Made by a program: the position numbers and the translations under genes
Assembly: GCF_900747795.2 (NCBI RefSeq)
Contig: NC_041401.2
Location: 63,556,199-63,620,198 of the forward strand
Direction: 5' to 3'
Length of the DNA stretch: 64,000 bases
From: Erpetoichthys calabaricus
Taxonomy: Eukaryota; Chordata; Cladistia; Polypteriformes; Polypteridae
Notes under the pieces: model-generated
What the model was told of the DNA's origin: nothing
Seen by the model: only the letters and a program-made list of their open reading frames with translations
The model's database searches: none
Shown here: in pieces, positions 44,341-54,613 of the stretch
Numbering within the stretch: the first letter of the stretch is position 1
Layout of the letters: every line of letters starts with the position of its first letter

Positions 44341-44724
44341 AAAACAGGCCAACCATTCCAGTCTCCCAGTCTCACTTCTGTGCAGCATCCCATTATCCGA
44401 CCCTGTTCCCACACACACTCCTCTGTTTGGCCCCTTTCTCCACTCTCTTTTCCTGACTCAGTAACGGTCCTGTGATCTCACTCCACTGGCTTCTCCTCTC
44501 ACTTGGCAATTTTTTTTAAGAATGTCAGATTTTGTTCCAGAAACCCTAACTGTCAACTCTCTCAACTCTTGCCAAGTGTTTTCTTATGGGTCTCTCTCCT
44601 GAGCCATCTTGTTATTTACATTTAACAGAGTTTATCTGGTACCATCCTCCATATGTTTTAGCACTGCCCATCTGTTTTTGCTTTCTGGTTCTCCACTTCT
44701 CTCCACCTTTCTATCTGTAAGCAT

Positions 44725-45046
44725 CATTTATAGAACTGTCCATATGAAGGTTCTGGAAAGATCCTTTATTTATTTAGATCCATAACATACTTCATGCAAA
44801 GCCATGTAAATGGCATACAACTACACAGGCTACATTCAGGTTTTCTTGATCTGTTATATCCTGCTAGGTAACCTGTATTATATTAATATTTCTTATTTTT
44901 CTACAAATTAGCAACCCTTTCAGAGCCTAAAGAACCAATTTCACATATAAAGGACCACTCATAGAATGAAATGTTTCTTCGTCAAGCAAGGAAACCACAC
45001 AGCCCTGTAAAGTGTAATTTTGGAACCAAACTTTTTAAGAGTGTAG
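44725..45046 (+). mobile_element. Non-autonomous DNA element, copy 2
   Basis: Starts ATAGAACTGTCCATATGAAGG and ends CTTTTTAAGAGTGTAGC, with AGATCCATAACATACTTCATG, GTTTTCTTGATCTGTTATATCC and AGGAAACCACACAGCCCTGT inside. The best guide to the full extent of the family. Confidence 0.5.
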
Positions 45047-45054
45047 CAGCTAAA

Positions 45055-45261
45055 TTACTTCTTGCGTCTTGATGGAAATCTCCCAAGCTTCTTTCTTTTG
45101 CCAATGGCCTTTTTTTTAAATTTAATTCTTTTGCAGCTCTCTACCTCATGCACTGACAGTTCATCCTTTGGATCCACTGAGAATTTGCCCACTTCAGCGT
45201 CAACAATGAAAATTGTATTATGTGGAGGCCCATTGACGTCACAGCTACAGCTCCCTTGGGT
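45055..45261 (-). other. Unrecognised lysine-rich open frame
   Basis: The minus strand stays open for 68 codons from after a stop at 45262 to TAA at 45055. It reads HNTIFIVDAEVGKFSVDPKD then ELSVHEVESCKRIKFKKK and GKRKKLGRFPSRRKK. There is no ATG near the start; an AG at about 45249 could be a splice acceptor. It may be a terminal exon, a pseudogene fragment or chance. No family recognised. Confidence 0.2.
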
Positions 45262-46085
45262 TCATTTGCCAATGTTCTTGATGCTTTTGTTGCCTAAATT
45301 ATTGCCTCTTTTCTTCAATACATTTCTTTTTTTTTTTTTTTTTTGGCTATTCTGCTTTGGGGAACCCATTGGAATGGGTTTAGTGGACACGTATAGGGAA
45401 TATAGCTTTTTTTCCCCATACTCAATTGACCCATTATGTGTGTTAAATCCCTTCATTTAATAAAAATTGGATTTTTAAAAAGCAGGCCGACATGAGGAGA
45501 ACAGGCAAATCCCCCAATACAGTGATTAAGGGACCTGGCTCAACCGTCTGAATTCGTTTTGCGTCAGCAGTGCTAAGGGCTGCGTCACCGTGCCGCCTTC
45601 ACCCCACCTTTATTAAATACTGTTAATGGGGTGCAAATGCGCTTTGTCTAAAGAGGTGCTGCACTCTCTAAAATTCCATCAGCTCTTGTAAAATATTTAA
45701 CCCCGATGCGCTGTTTATTAAAAACATATCCCTATTGCGTTCTTATATTAACGACAAAGCAGATATTAGAGGTCGAGGTTATTTATTACTATGTCGAAAA
45801 TGTGTTCAATTGCCTGTTCTGGTAACCATTTTTTTTAGAAAAGTAGATTGGAGTTCGGTGTTTATCGATGCATGTAACATACTCGTACTCGTACATATTT
45901 ATTTGCGCTTTATTATTCTACGTATTAACGATAATCTCGTTGTTGCTTTACGACTGAGAACCCGGGGAGCAACCATAACAAACTTCACTCTAAGTATAGC
46001 CCGTGTTTAACGAATACGTGACAAAAATAATATTGACTTTTTAGTTTAATGTTTTCCAAACTGCAAGGCACTATATCATCTCGGA
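45262..46085. other. Poly-T run, SINE head and unassigned sequence
   Basis: Poly-T at 45328-45344. A minus-strand tRNA-SINE head at about 45480-45605 ends in GGCGGCACGGTGACGCAGCC. 45735-46010 is open on the plus strand for 91 codons but has no recognisable domain. Confidence 0.35.
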
Positions 46086-46089
46086 TTTA

Positions 46090-46349
46090 CTGTTTAGAAT
46101 CCTGGATTAACTGCACGGCCACGAATCTGTCTCTGTCTGCTTGCCCCTTCCTCTCCCCCTCCTTCGTCCTACCACTCCTCCGGCTGGGAGTCTCCTCATA
46201 AAGACACGAAACGTCAGCGCCAGCAAGAAGTTCGGAGAAAGAGCGAGGCAGCCTGGAAACTACGCGGTGCGGTGTCTGAGCGGCATAGGGGCTTTGTTGG
46301 CGTAGAAAACAGTCCATCGAGTGCCAGGAGAAGAAGGGACCAAAGCAAG
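46090..46349 (+). promoter_or_regulatory. CpG-rich promoter-like block with candidate 5' exon
   Basis: CpG dinucleotides are frequent here (more than 15 in 260 bp) against sparse neighbours. A TCTCCTCATAAAGACACG stretch could serve as a weak TATA region, and the block ends at a good donor, GCAAG|GTAACG (46349/46350). No coding frame. Orientation and gene are unknown; SERPINF1 follows SERPINF2 in tetrapods, so its leader is one possibility. Confidence 0.25.
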
Positions 46350-46894
46350 GTAACGGGAACGTGAAAATAAATAATCGAGCAAAACTGAACGCGAACGGGT
46401 AGCACTTCGAGTAGACACGTAATAACAGTGGGTTTGAAATGGGGTTCCATATCTCTAGGGGTTATGGGACCTTTTTAGTTTCGAACTAGTCCCGTTAAAA
46501 GCGTTGGCTATGTCATGAGTTTGTTGTCCAGAGTCACCCAACAGTAAAACGTTTCTGTACTCGCATTCATGAACATCAAAAAGTGGATATGTCTTTGTTG
46601 TCTGTCTGGCTATGGGGTTGGATGCGCTGTTAAATAGGATTGTGATGAGAGCGCTTCCACGCAATTTACTGATAGGGTGCGCATATTTTCCTTAACAATG
46701 CCCCAGACCCGCTGATTGCGGACAGGTTCCCTTAGGATCCATGTGAGCCCGAGGCGTTCCTTCGTCTTCTCTACTGCCACTCGCGCACTTTTTGCTTTCT
46801 CTTCCAACACAACACAAATGAGACCAGCCGAAAACGAGTTGTCCCCCATGCACTTGCACTTCACACATATTCTGTCTTTATTGAATTACTTTAT

Positions 46895-47040
46895 AGTACT
46901 AGGGAGTTGTACCGTGTTAGCCATTATGAATGTAGAGAAAAGCCAAGCAAAATGACACCTTTTATTGGCTAACTAAAAAGATTACAATATGCAAGCTTTT
47001 GAGGCAACTCAGGCCCCTTCTTCAGGCAAGATGTAATTAC
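46895..47040 (-). mobile_element. Penelope-type fragment with hammerhead-like core and 14-bp target duplication
   Basis: A 146-bp insert flanked by identical 14-bp repeats TTGAATTACTTTAT (46881-46894 and 47041-47054). On the minus strand: GTAATTACATCTTGC, CTGAAGA (47019-47025), a GGGGC/GCCTC stem with loop CTGAGTT, the GAAA-type segment, GCTTGCATA and TGTAATC, which can pair back with ATTACA as stem I. Then TAGTTAGCCAATAAAAGG and GGCTAACACGGTACAAC. The arrangement resembles hammerhead motifs known in Penelope-like elements; stem III is not convincing, so activity is doubtful. Confidence 0.5.
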
Positions 47041-47054
47041 TTGAATTACTTTAT

Positions 47055-48005
47055 GACAGAGTTTGGACCCTTGCTAGGCTGTTTCTAGCAATCTTATCAT
47101 TTCTCAATGATTTAGTTTTCTTGCGATGCCACCTCACAACACTTGGACCCCGCTGAGACGCCTTCCCGAACTGAGTCCGGTCTTCTGGTGATCGTGTGAA
47201 TCCGGGCAGATTGGCGACGCTGGGTAGGCTCAATGGCGATGATTAGAAGCCTGAAGCCGTAAAGGACTTGTGCTACAGCTGTCAGATCCACCTTAAGGAT
47301 AACCCGAAAGCGGCAGTCCCCCTTTCAACAGTTCGTGATTTTTGTTTGGTCGTCGTACTGGGGGATGGTGTGTGTGTTGGGGGTTGGGGTGGAGTTAGTG
47401 GTCGTGTGGTTGTGGCATTATGGGGTACTGACGTGACAGACCCAAGGGCTTGAGCTCTTTCTCTGTTGTCGGGACTCCAAAAGTGGATTTCTCCTGCTGT
47501 GATCGAATTTCAGACACGCAAAGATCCGTCGATACATCGAATACGTTATCAAGCAGTCGTCCTGAACCAGGGCTAACGGTCTGTTCTGAGCTGAACTGCC
47601 TTTCAACTTTTAAACTAATGTGTGTGCTGTGAGAAAGACTGGCGTCCAGGTCAGGGCTAGACCAGGATAAAGCCTGAGGCCACAAGATGATTCCGAGCTC
47701 TATTGTTTTGTTTTTTTGTTTGTTTTGTTTTTAGCGCCCATTAATTACTTGTTTATTCTAGTAAGATCGCTATCCATGGGTTTTTATGCTACGCTAGGCT
47801 AACAAGAAAAAAAATCCAAGGCTTCTTTTTTGGCCAGAACTGTCTGCCAAGATGTATACATTAGGAGCGTCTTTTAGCTTCATTCACAATGCCTTAATAC
47901 ACAAGTGAACAACCTTGGGCTTGGAGAGATTACTTCTATTAATCACAGCTATTTGAAGACATTTTATGGAGTAATACAGACCGAGGCCGATAGATAAGGC
48001 ACTAT
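47055..48005. other. CpG-retaining single-copy sequence, nothing recognised
   Basis: No repeats or exon-like frames supported. Confidence 0.35.
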
Positions 48006-48007
48006 AT

Positions 48008-48067
<60 letters not shown>

Positions 48068-48110
48068 CTTTATTTGTCCTCAAGGGGAAATTAAGACTTT
48101 GCAGATGCCA
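48006..48110. repeat. (GATA)n microsatellite plus LINE-tail block
   Basis: About 15 GATA units followed by TACTTTATTTGTCCTCAAGG and GGAAATTAA. In fish this block beside (GATA)n is the reverse complement of a LINE 3' end, so the array is probably a LINE tail on the minus strand. Confidence 0.8.
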
Positions 48111-48941
48111 AATATATTATATATATATACTGTATATAAATAACAAACAATGACACTTGGCTAGTAAGAGATCTGTTGCTAACTAATAACCAATATAACC
48201 AATGCATTTTTATAATTTATAATTTTTATATAAAAATCAATTAACTTAAGCTACTCTTCTACAATCATCCTAAATAAATTCAGGGGTCTTGGGGCCAGAG
48301 TGTATAGCAGCAGTCCTATACGTAGTCAAGACAAAGGACCCAAATCTAAATCATATCAGCGCTTGAAGTGGGCAGTACTCACCAGTATGCATTGGGCAGT
48401 ACTCACCAGTATGCATACTGGTATCTCTTCCACTTTCAACATACATTACCGGTAGCTTTTCTTTGCATACCATTGAGTTACGACACCACTTCATAAATTT
48501 GCACAAGGGACCACACTCTCTAGTAGACTATAACATAATGACCTTATTTTCACTATATTGTCACCTTTTCCTAGCATACCAGTCAATACTGGCACCTCTT
48601 TAGGGATCTTCACGGGGGAGCATTTCCAAATAATTGATCATATGTCACAATATCACCATAAACAGATTACCAACAATGATTTTTTTCACTTCAAGCACTG
48701 CCACATATTAATAAAAAAATTATTAGAAAAATTTCAAAGTATCCTTCTTTTACACATAGATTTGGAATGGTAACAGCCTTCATTCAAACTATAGTTTTGT
48801 AATTGTAGGTCTTGCAGTTAATTAAACACTTTATTTGATTATATTGCTTTCCCCAGCTCTATATGCTTACAGCCTCTGAGATAACTGTTTTTACTCAGTG
48901 TATTTCATTGGTTCAATTTTAGTTATTTAATTTGTTATGCT
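48111..48941. other. No recognised feature
   Basis: AT-rich. A short duplication, GGGCAGTACTCACCAGTATGC, appears twice at 48370-48415. Confidence 0.4.
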
Positions 48942-49262
48942 AGTACAACGGTGGCACTGCTGCCTCGCAGGAGTGATACCAGAGTTCACGTCTCAGGCCC
49001 TCCCTGCTAGCAGTTTGCTTGTTCTCTTCATGTCCATCTGGGTTACCTCTAGATGCTCCAGTATCCTCTCACAGTCCAACGATGTGCAGGTTAGGTGGAT
49101 TGGTGATGTTAAATTGACCCTGATGTAAGTATGTGGTCTCTGTGTGTGTTCGCCCTGTGATAGACACTGGGCACATGCCCAGTGCTTACTGGGATAGACT
49201 CTGGCTGCCCCATGACACTCACAAACTTACCCAGGAAAAGTAAGTTTGGAAAATGGATGGAT
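48942..49262 (+). repeat. tRNA-derived SINE, nearly full copy
   Basis: GGTGGCACTGCTGCCTCGCAGG head, GAGTTCACGTCTCAGG box B, CCTCTCACAGTCCAACGATG, GTTAGGTGGATTGGTGATGT, CGCCCTGTGATAGACACTGG, TACTGGGATAGACTCTGGCTG and the end AAAATGGATGGATGG. Confidence 0.7.
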
Positions 49263-50435
49263 GGGTGAATACTTTGTTAAGATGAAGAGTTCTTAGTTGC
49301 TCTGCTTTAAACCAGTTCCAAGTGCACTGCAAGTGCAACAGATAAGTAACTTATGAAGGAATACTTCAGACATATGTGCATAAATAAATAAATGTGTTGT
49401 TAAATGTGACAGTTAACAAAAATATAATATATGAAATGTTTTTCTGCCTATTTCTTCATATTTTTATTTAATGATTTCTTAAATTTATTTCATTTACACC
49501 TCACATAACATGAAATGCCGAATGAAGTCAAAATTGTCATTTTCACCCGTCAAAGCTGAGAAGGTGGGCTCTAGCAAATTCTGTGTTTTGATTAGTGAAT
49601 CATCGGAAGAGTGGACTTAAATCCTTAGCCATGATGGAGCTACATTTACAGCAGATAGAGATGTATGAACCTGCAGAGCCACAGTACCATACATGTACGC
49701 CAGCAGTTTCAGGGCGGTTTTGTAATAAACATTTATAGGTCGTCACAAATCAAAATGATTGACAGGCTAACCACATCAAATCCTAACCTTAACCATTTAT
49801 TCAACAAGCTAACCATATTAACCCCTAACCTTAACTTCCATCCTAGAACTGCTGGCGTGGACCTGCGGTGACGTTTGGTGCTCCTGCTCTTCAGTTGAGT
49901 ATTAGCCAGCGGATAGGCCTACGTAAGATGCGGACTCCTGATGAGCTCCTTGAATTAAAGTTGCCGCTTCACATAGTCATTCTGGTCAAACCTGTTGCAT
50001 TCACCTCGACTCGCACAATCTCAACTTTGAACATTCACCAATCAAAACACAGTACTTGCTAGAGCCCACCCAGTCAACTTTGATGAGTTAAAGTGACAGC
50101 TACCATTTCCATTGCATATTTCATGATGTATGCAGTCAGGGCTGGATTTATATGAAAAGGGGCCCCAGGCTATTCCACTTATGAGGCCCTTTCACCTTCC
50201 ATTTTTAAGTTTGTAAATTACATGAGAGATAATAAAATTTTGCTAACAATTTGAACGTAGGCCCCTCTTGATCTTGAGGCCCTAGGCTGAAGCCTAGTTA
50301 GCCTATAGGAAAATCCGGCCCTGCATGCAGTGTCACTGAAATAAACATGTGAAGAAATGATTGAATAAAAAAATGTTTACTTGTTTATTGTCACATTTCA
50401 CTACACAGTTTTCCGCATATTTATTTCATTTTGTC
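49263..50435. other. No recognised feature except a possible hairpin-forming repeat
   Basis: 50140-50330 (GGGCTGGATTTATATGAAAAGG ... TAGGAAAATCCGGCCCTG) has GGGCTGGATTT at the left and AAATCCGGCCC at the right as inverted ends, suggesting a short old DNA element of about 190 bp. The rest is unassigned. Confidence 0.4.
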
Positions 50436-50707
50436 CCCCATATTGGGTAGCGCACTGCTGCCTTGCAATAAGGAGACGAGGGTTCGCGTCCCAGGTCCTC
50501 CCTGTGGGGAGTTTGCATGCTCTGCCCGTGTCTGTTTCCGCTTTCCTCCCACAGTCCAAAGACATGTAGTTTAGCGATACTGTATTGTTAAATGTGGGTG
50601 TGTATGTGTGTGTTCGTTCAGGGTCTGTCTGCGCCCAATGCTAGCTGGGATAGGCTCCGGCTAACCCCCGCGACACTGTTTAGGATTATGCGGGTTAGAA
50701 AATGACT
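50436..50707 (+). repeat. tRNA-derived SINE, well-preserved copy
   Basis: TGGGTAGCGCACTGCTGCC, box B GAGGGTTCGCGTCCCAGG, GGAGTTTGCATGCTCTGCCC, CCTCCCACAGTCCAAAGACATG, TGCTAGCTGGGATAGGCTCCGG, CCGCGACACTG and a terminal GGGTTAGAAAATGA. Confidence 0.75.
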
Positions 50708-52469
50708 GATCCCTCCCTCAATACTGACTAACCTCACAGCGCCAGCACTTAAGTATCTTCATCATAAAGAAACAGAAACGAACAAAGAAGGAGAAGACTG
50801 AGGGTCCATAAAATACATTTCCAAACACCTATTTAAATTAACAATATCATCTTTGATTATCTGACGGACTTACTTATCCGAGACGATTTACAAGTTCAGA
50901 ACTTTAACTGCTCCGATATCGTTAACGGGCAACTTAAGCCCTGACTGGGGCTGCCTGTGAAGCTGCTGCTCTTGCCTTGATCGTTGCTCGCGGATGGAGA
51001 CTTTACACTCTTCACTTCTCGACGGTGCTTTAATTGCTCAGGTTAGTTGTAGTTAAAGCTGACAGGTTCCTAAAACTAACTTTAAAGCTTGCTTCTTTTT
51101 TGCATTGGGATTTTCTTCTGAGATCAAGAAAGCGGATTTGTTTTAGATGGCATCATCTACGAGTTTTACTAATCCAGGAAGATCCTTTTTGTGTGGGTGC
51201 AGGAGATGATGCGGTGTCTTGCAGCGGTCAGGTGGGATTCATTCGCAGCATGGAACAGCCGGCAGATTAAATGAATAAGCACCGCATCTTTTATGAATGA
51301 TTTATGAGTCTACGCGTCGGCGCCTGGTTGTTTATTACAATGTTCATAAATCTGGGATTTAATGATTTGCAGCTATCACGCGTGTTAAGCCTTGGCACTC
51401 GAAAAACCCCCCAATTCAACATAGCGTTGTGTGAGCCAATGTCGGCTGGAGTTTGCGCACAGGGCGGCACTCCTGTACACATCCACATTTGGAATTGTCG
51501 GTTAACCAACGTATGAACGGACAGGACAGTGTGGCCGGAACGATTCGAACCCAGGACGTTGGGTCGTACAGTTTTAACCCCCGCGTAAGCTTTTACTGCA
51601 ATACATTTGTAGCTCGAGAGTGTTGCCTAATTAAAAACCTTTTAAGGATTAACACCCGGACATCCATAGCTCTATTATCTTTCTTTGATGTGTCACGCTT
51701 CTGTGGAATCAACTGTGGATTGCATTTGTTCCATTTTTATTAAGAGGTTGAAAATTACATTCATTCTCACTATGGTTGTCAGTTTACTTATCCTCTTGAC
51801 GCAGTAATCGAAACGTTTGATGTTAATATGCATGCACTTTGTTAATTTGCTTTGTTAGATCTCCCACAGTGACTGGTGAGCAGCAATGTCATCTGTTTTA
51901 AAGGAGTGAGAAGAAATCGATCGGGCAGAATAAGCGTGGTCGGAAGGCTACGAGTTGAGACGCAGCGTTTTACTTCGGCACGCTATGCTGGGGACACCTA
52001 ATTACTGCGAGGTCAAGGCCGATCAGGCACCTTTCATTGCTTCCGTACCGTGGACCTCGGCCTCAGCTGACGTTTCTATTGAATAATTCAGTGCTTGTGA
52101 AGCCGCTAGCCTTCAAGTGGGATGGATGCTTGACTGTAGTCTCCTCCTTCCCGTCCACATGTGCATTTGAAGAGCTGCTCTCGTGTCACTTCACCCACCC
52201 CATGCTTTATGTGCGGTTTTGACTCTTCTGATTCTGATTAACTCTCACAAGCTGCTGCCATCCAGACATTATGCGTTCAAACACACACAAAAAAAAGCTC
52301 AATGCTTTCTGTCATTGCCAAAAAAGTATAGCACATAAAATAAATAAAGTCAGTCTTGGTATTTGGAATTGGGAAGCAACAGGCTGAGGTGAAGGGGGAT
52401 ATGTGTGGGGTGATGGTGCAGTTGAGCTTAAGTTAACTCTTTAGCGGTCATTTACAGTAATCTGTGGTG
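50708..52469. other. CpG-retaining single-copy sequence, no gene supported
   Basis: A block at about 50940-51040 ends ATTGCTCAG|GTTAGT and could be a leader exon, but no supporting frame exists. Open frames here have no recognisable domains. Confidence 0.3.
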
Positions 52470-52832
52470 ACTGGCCTGCTGCGTGCTGCCTTCATATCCG
52501 ATACTGCCGGAGACTCTATAATGAAGTTGGTCGGATTTGACTAGGGGTTCGCGACCCACGTCTTCCTGCATAGACTTTGCACGTTCTCCTCTATTACCAG
52601 TGGGTTTCCACCGTGTGCCCCGGTTTGCTCTCACGCAGTCCAAAGACATGCAGGGTAAATGGAGTGGCCTTGTTAAATTCGCTCGTGTGTGTCTTCGCAC
52701 CGCAATGGAGTAGCGGCCTGTCTGGGTGTTAATTCTGCCTTACTCACTTTGATTGCTGTGACATGCCCCAGCTGCACAGCGACCCCGACCCTGAAATAAG
52801 CGTGTTAGGAAGACCGGCGGAGGGATTATGTC
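52470..52832 (+). repeat. tRNA-derived SINE, decayed copy
   Basis: GGGGTTCGCGACCCACGTC (box B), GACTTTGCACGTTCTCCTC, CACGCAGTCCAAAGACATGC, CACCGCAATGGAGTAGCGGC and the family end CGACCCTGAAATAAGCGTG with TTAGGAAGACCGGCGG. Confidence 0.6.
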
Positions 52833-52859
52833 ACGTTATTCTCTGATATGTTAGGTTCA

Positions 52860-53813
52860 GCTTCTGTAGCCGAGGATCCGACCGCCAAGGTCCCCGCCTT
52901 CGGCCACTACCCAACTCACACTGCACCCGACCTCCTTGGCCCCTCCCATAGGTGGTGAGCCCATGGGAAGTGGGACCCACGTTGCCTCTTCGGGCTGTGC
53001 CCGGCCGAGCCCCATGGGTGCAAGCCCGGCCACCAGGCGCTCGCCATCAAGCCCCACCTCCAGGCCTGGCTCCAGAGGGGGGCCCCGGTGACCCGCGTCC
53101 GGGCGAGGGAAAACGCTGTCCAAATTTTGTATTCATCATCAGCCGGAAAAGGGTGGAGTGCCCTCTCAGGGTTGGGAGCGAGATCCTGCCCCAAGTGGAG
53201 GAGTTCAAGTATCTCGGGGTCTTGTTCACGAGTGAGGGAAGAATGGATCGTGAGATCGACAGGCGGATCGGTGCGGCGTCCGCAGTGATGCGGGCTCTGC
53301 ATGGGTCTGTCGTGGTGAAAAAGGAGCTGAGCCATAAGGCAAAGCTCTCAATTTACCAGTCGATCTATGTTCCTACCCTCACCTATGGTCATGAGCTATG
53401 GGTAGTGACCGAAAGAACGAGGTCGCGAATACAAGCGGCTGAAATGAGTTTTCTGGGCTCTCCCTTAAAGATAGAGTGAGAAGCTCAATCATCCGGGAGG
53501 GGCTCAGAGTAGAGCCGCTGCTCCTCCGCATCGAGAGGAGTCAGATGAGGTGGCTCGGGCATCTGATCAGGATGCCTCCTGGACGCCTCCCTGGTGAGGT
53601 GTTCCGGGCATGTCCAACCGGGAGGAGGCCCCGGGGAAGACCCAGGACACGCTGGAGGGACTATGTCTCCCGGCTGGCCTGGGAACGCCTTGGGATTCCC
53701 CCGGAAGAGCTAGAAGAAGTGGCCGGGGAGAGGGAAGTCTGGGCATCTCTGCTCAAGCTGCTGCCCCCGCGACCCGACCTCGGATAAGCGGAAGAGGATG
53801 GATGGATGGATGT
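52860..53813 (+). mobile_element. Internally deleted LINE: 5' leader fused to ORF2 C-terminus, (ATGG)n tail
   Basis: A G+C-rich leader (52860-53115: CCTTCGGCCACTACCCAAC, CAGGCGCTCGCCATCAAGCC, CCCCGGTGACCCGCGTCCGG) joins directly to the last part of ORF2: FKYLGVLFTSEGRMDREIDR, LTYGHELWVVTERTRSRIQA, then in another frame RWLGHLIRMPPGRLPGEVF, RGRPRTRWRDYVSRLAWERL and VWASLLKLLPPRPDLG. It ends GGATAAGCGGAAGAGGATGG plus ATGG units. Endonuclease and RT core are gone and one frame break lies near 53460. RTE/Rex3-like by its short 3' UTR and GATG-type tail. Confidence 0.8.
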
Positions 53814-53892
53814 TAGGTTCAAACTATGGCTACTGTTGTCACCGCGTAAATAATTTGTAAGATTTCAGCGCGCTACACAATTTGTGGTCTAG

Positions 53893-54215
53893 TTGTCCTT
53901 AAAGCACCATCCACACGAAGGTTCCAGATTTATTTAGATCTGTAACAGTCTCCATAAATAACATCAATGGATTATAACAGATTTGTGAAATACTAATGGG
54001 TTCCTGTTTTTAAAAGAACTCTTGCTGCATACAATAACAGCCTAAAATTTATTAAAGATTTATTTCGCCACATATTAGAAACATTTTCAAAGTCCAAACA
54101 CCCGATTTTATATGCAAAGAATTCTTCTCGGAGTTAAAAGGGTTCTTTGTCAAACAGTGGTTCTATGAGGAACCACACAACCCAGTAAATTGCCATTACA
54201 GCGCTGTCAATTTTA
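53893..54215 (+). mobile_element. Non-autonomous DNA element, copy 3
   Basis: Matches 44140 and 44725: AGCACCATCCACACGAAGGTT, TTATTTAGATCTGTAACAGTC, CCACATATTAGAAACATTTTC, GGTTCTTTGTCAAACAGTGG and GAGGAACCACACAACCCAGT. Confidence 0.5.
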
Positions 54216-54611
54216 ATAGTGCATACGGGGAATTCTCCTCTTACTTGTGCATTTCCAAAAGGGACTTTCGTTTACCGAGTCTAAATTTCCCATGTGTGAC
54301 CGAAAATAGATGAACGTCCAGTTCAGGGCCAGTTTTTGGTCTTCCCCAATTTGCAGCCCCGAGAGCTGCAGAAAAAAAAGAGCGTCCATAAAACAGATTA
54401 ACCGAGGGACTGTGCCGCTACTCTTTGCATTTCCTGGACCCCATCTCGACTTTAGTGGAGGCTGTACTCATCATGTTCTTGTGAAATTCCTTTAGAGATT
54501 CATGTTTTTTTCTCGCAGTTTAATGACAAGATGTCCACTTGGTTGGTGAGTCTAAATGAGTTTGAGTGTAAAGGAAAGTGCTTTTAAGATGGACTGAGTC
54601 CTATCTTCATA
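54216..54611. other. No recognised feature
   Basis: Unique-looking sequence left of the Tc1 transposon. Confidence 0.35.
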
Positions 54612-54613
54612 TA

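Noticed and set aside
46895-47040. Firm call of an active hammerhead ribozyme
   Set aside because: The core resembles a hammerhead but stem III and the cleavage triplet do not pair convincingly by eye; kept only as a hammerhead-like motif.
48006-48066. Regular short repeats that could suggest a CRISPR array
   Set aside because: It is an uninterrupted GATA tetranucleotide run in a vertebrate genome; no spacers.
52857-53335. Minus-strand frames of 88 and 139 codons, proline- and glycine-rich
   Set aside because: They are antisense shadows of the G+C-rich LINE leader and ORF2 on the plus strand.
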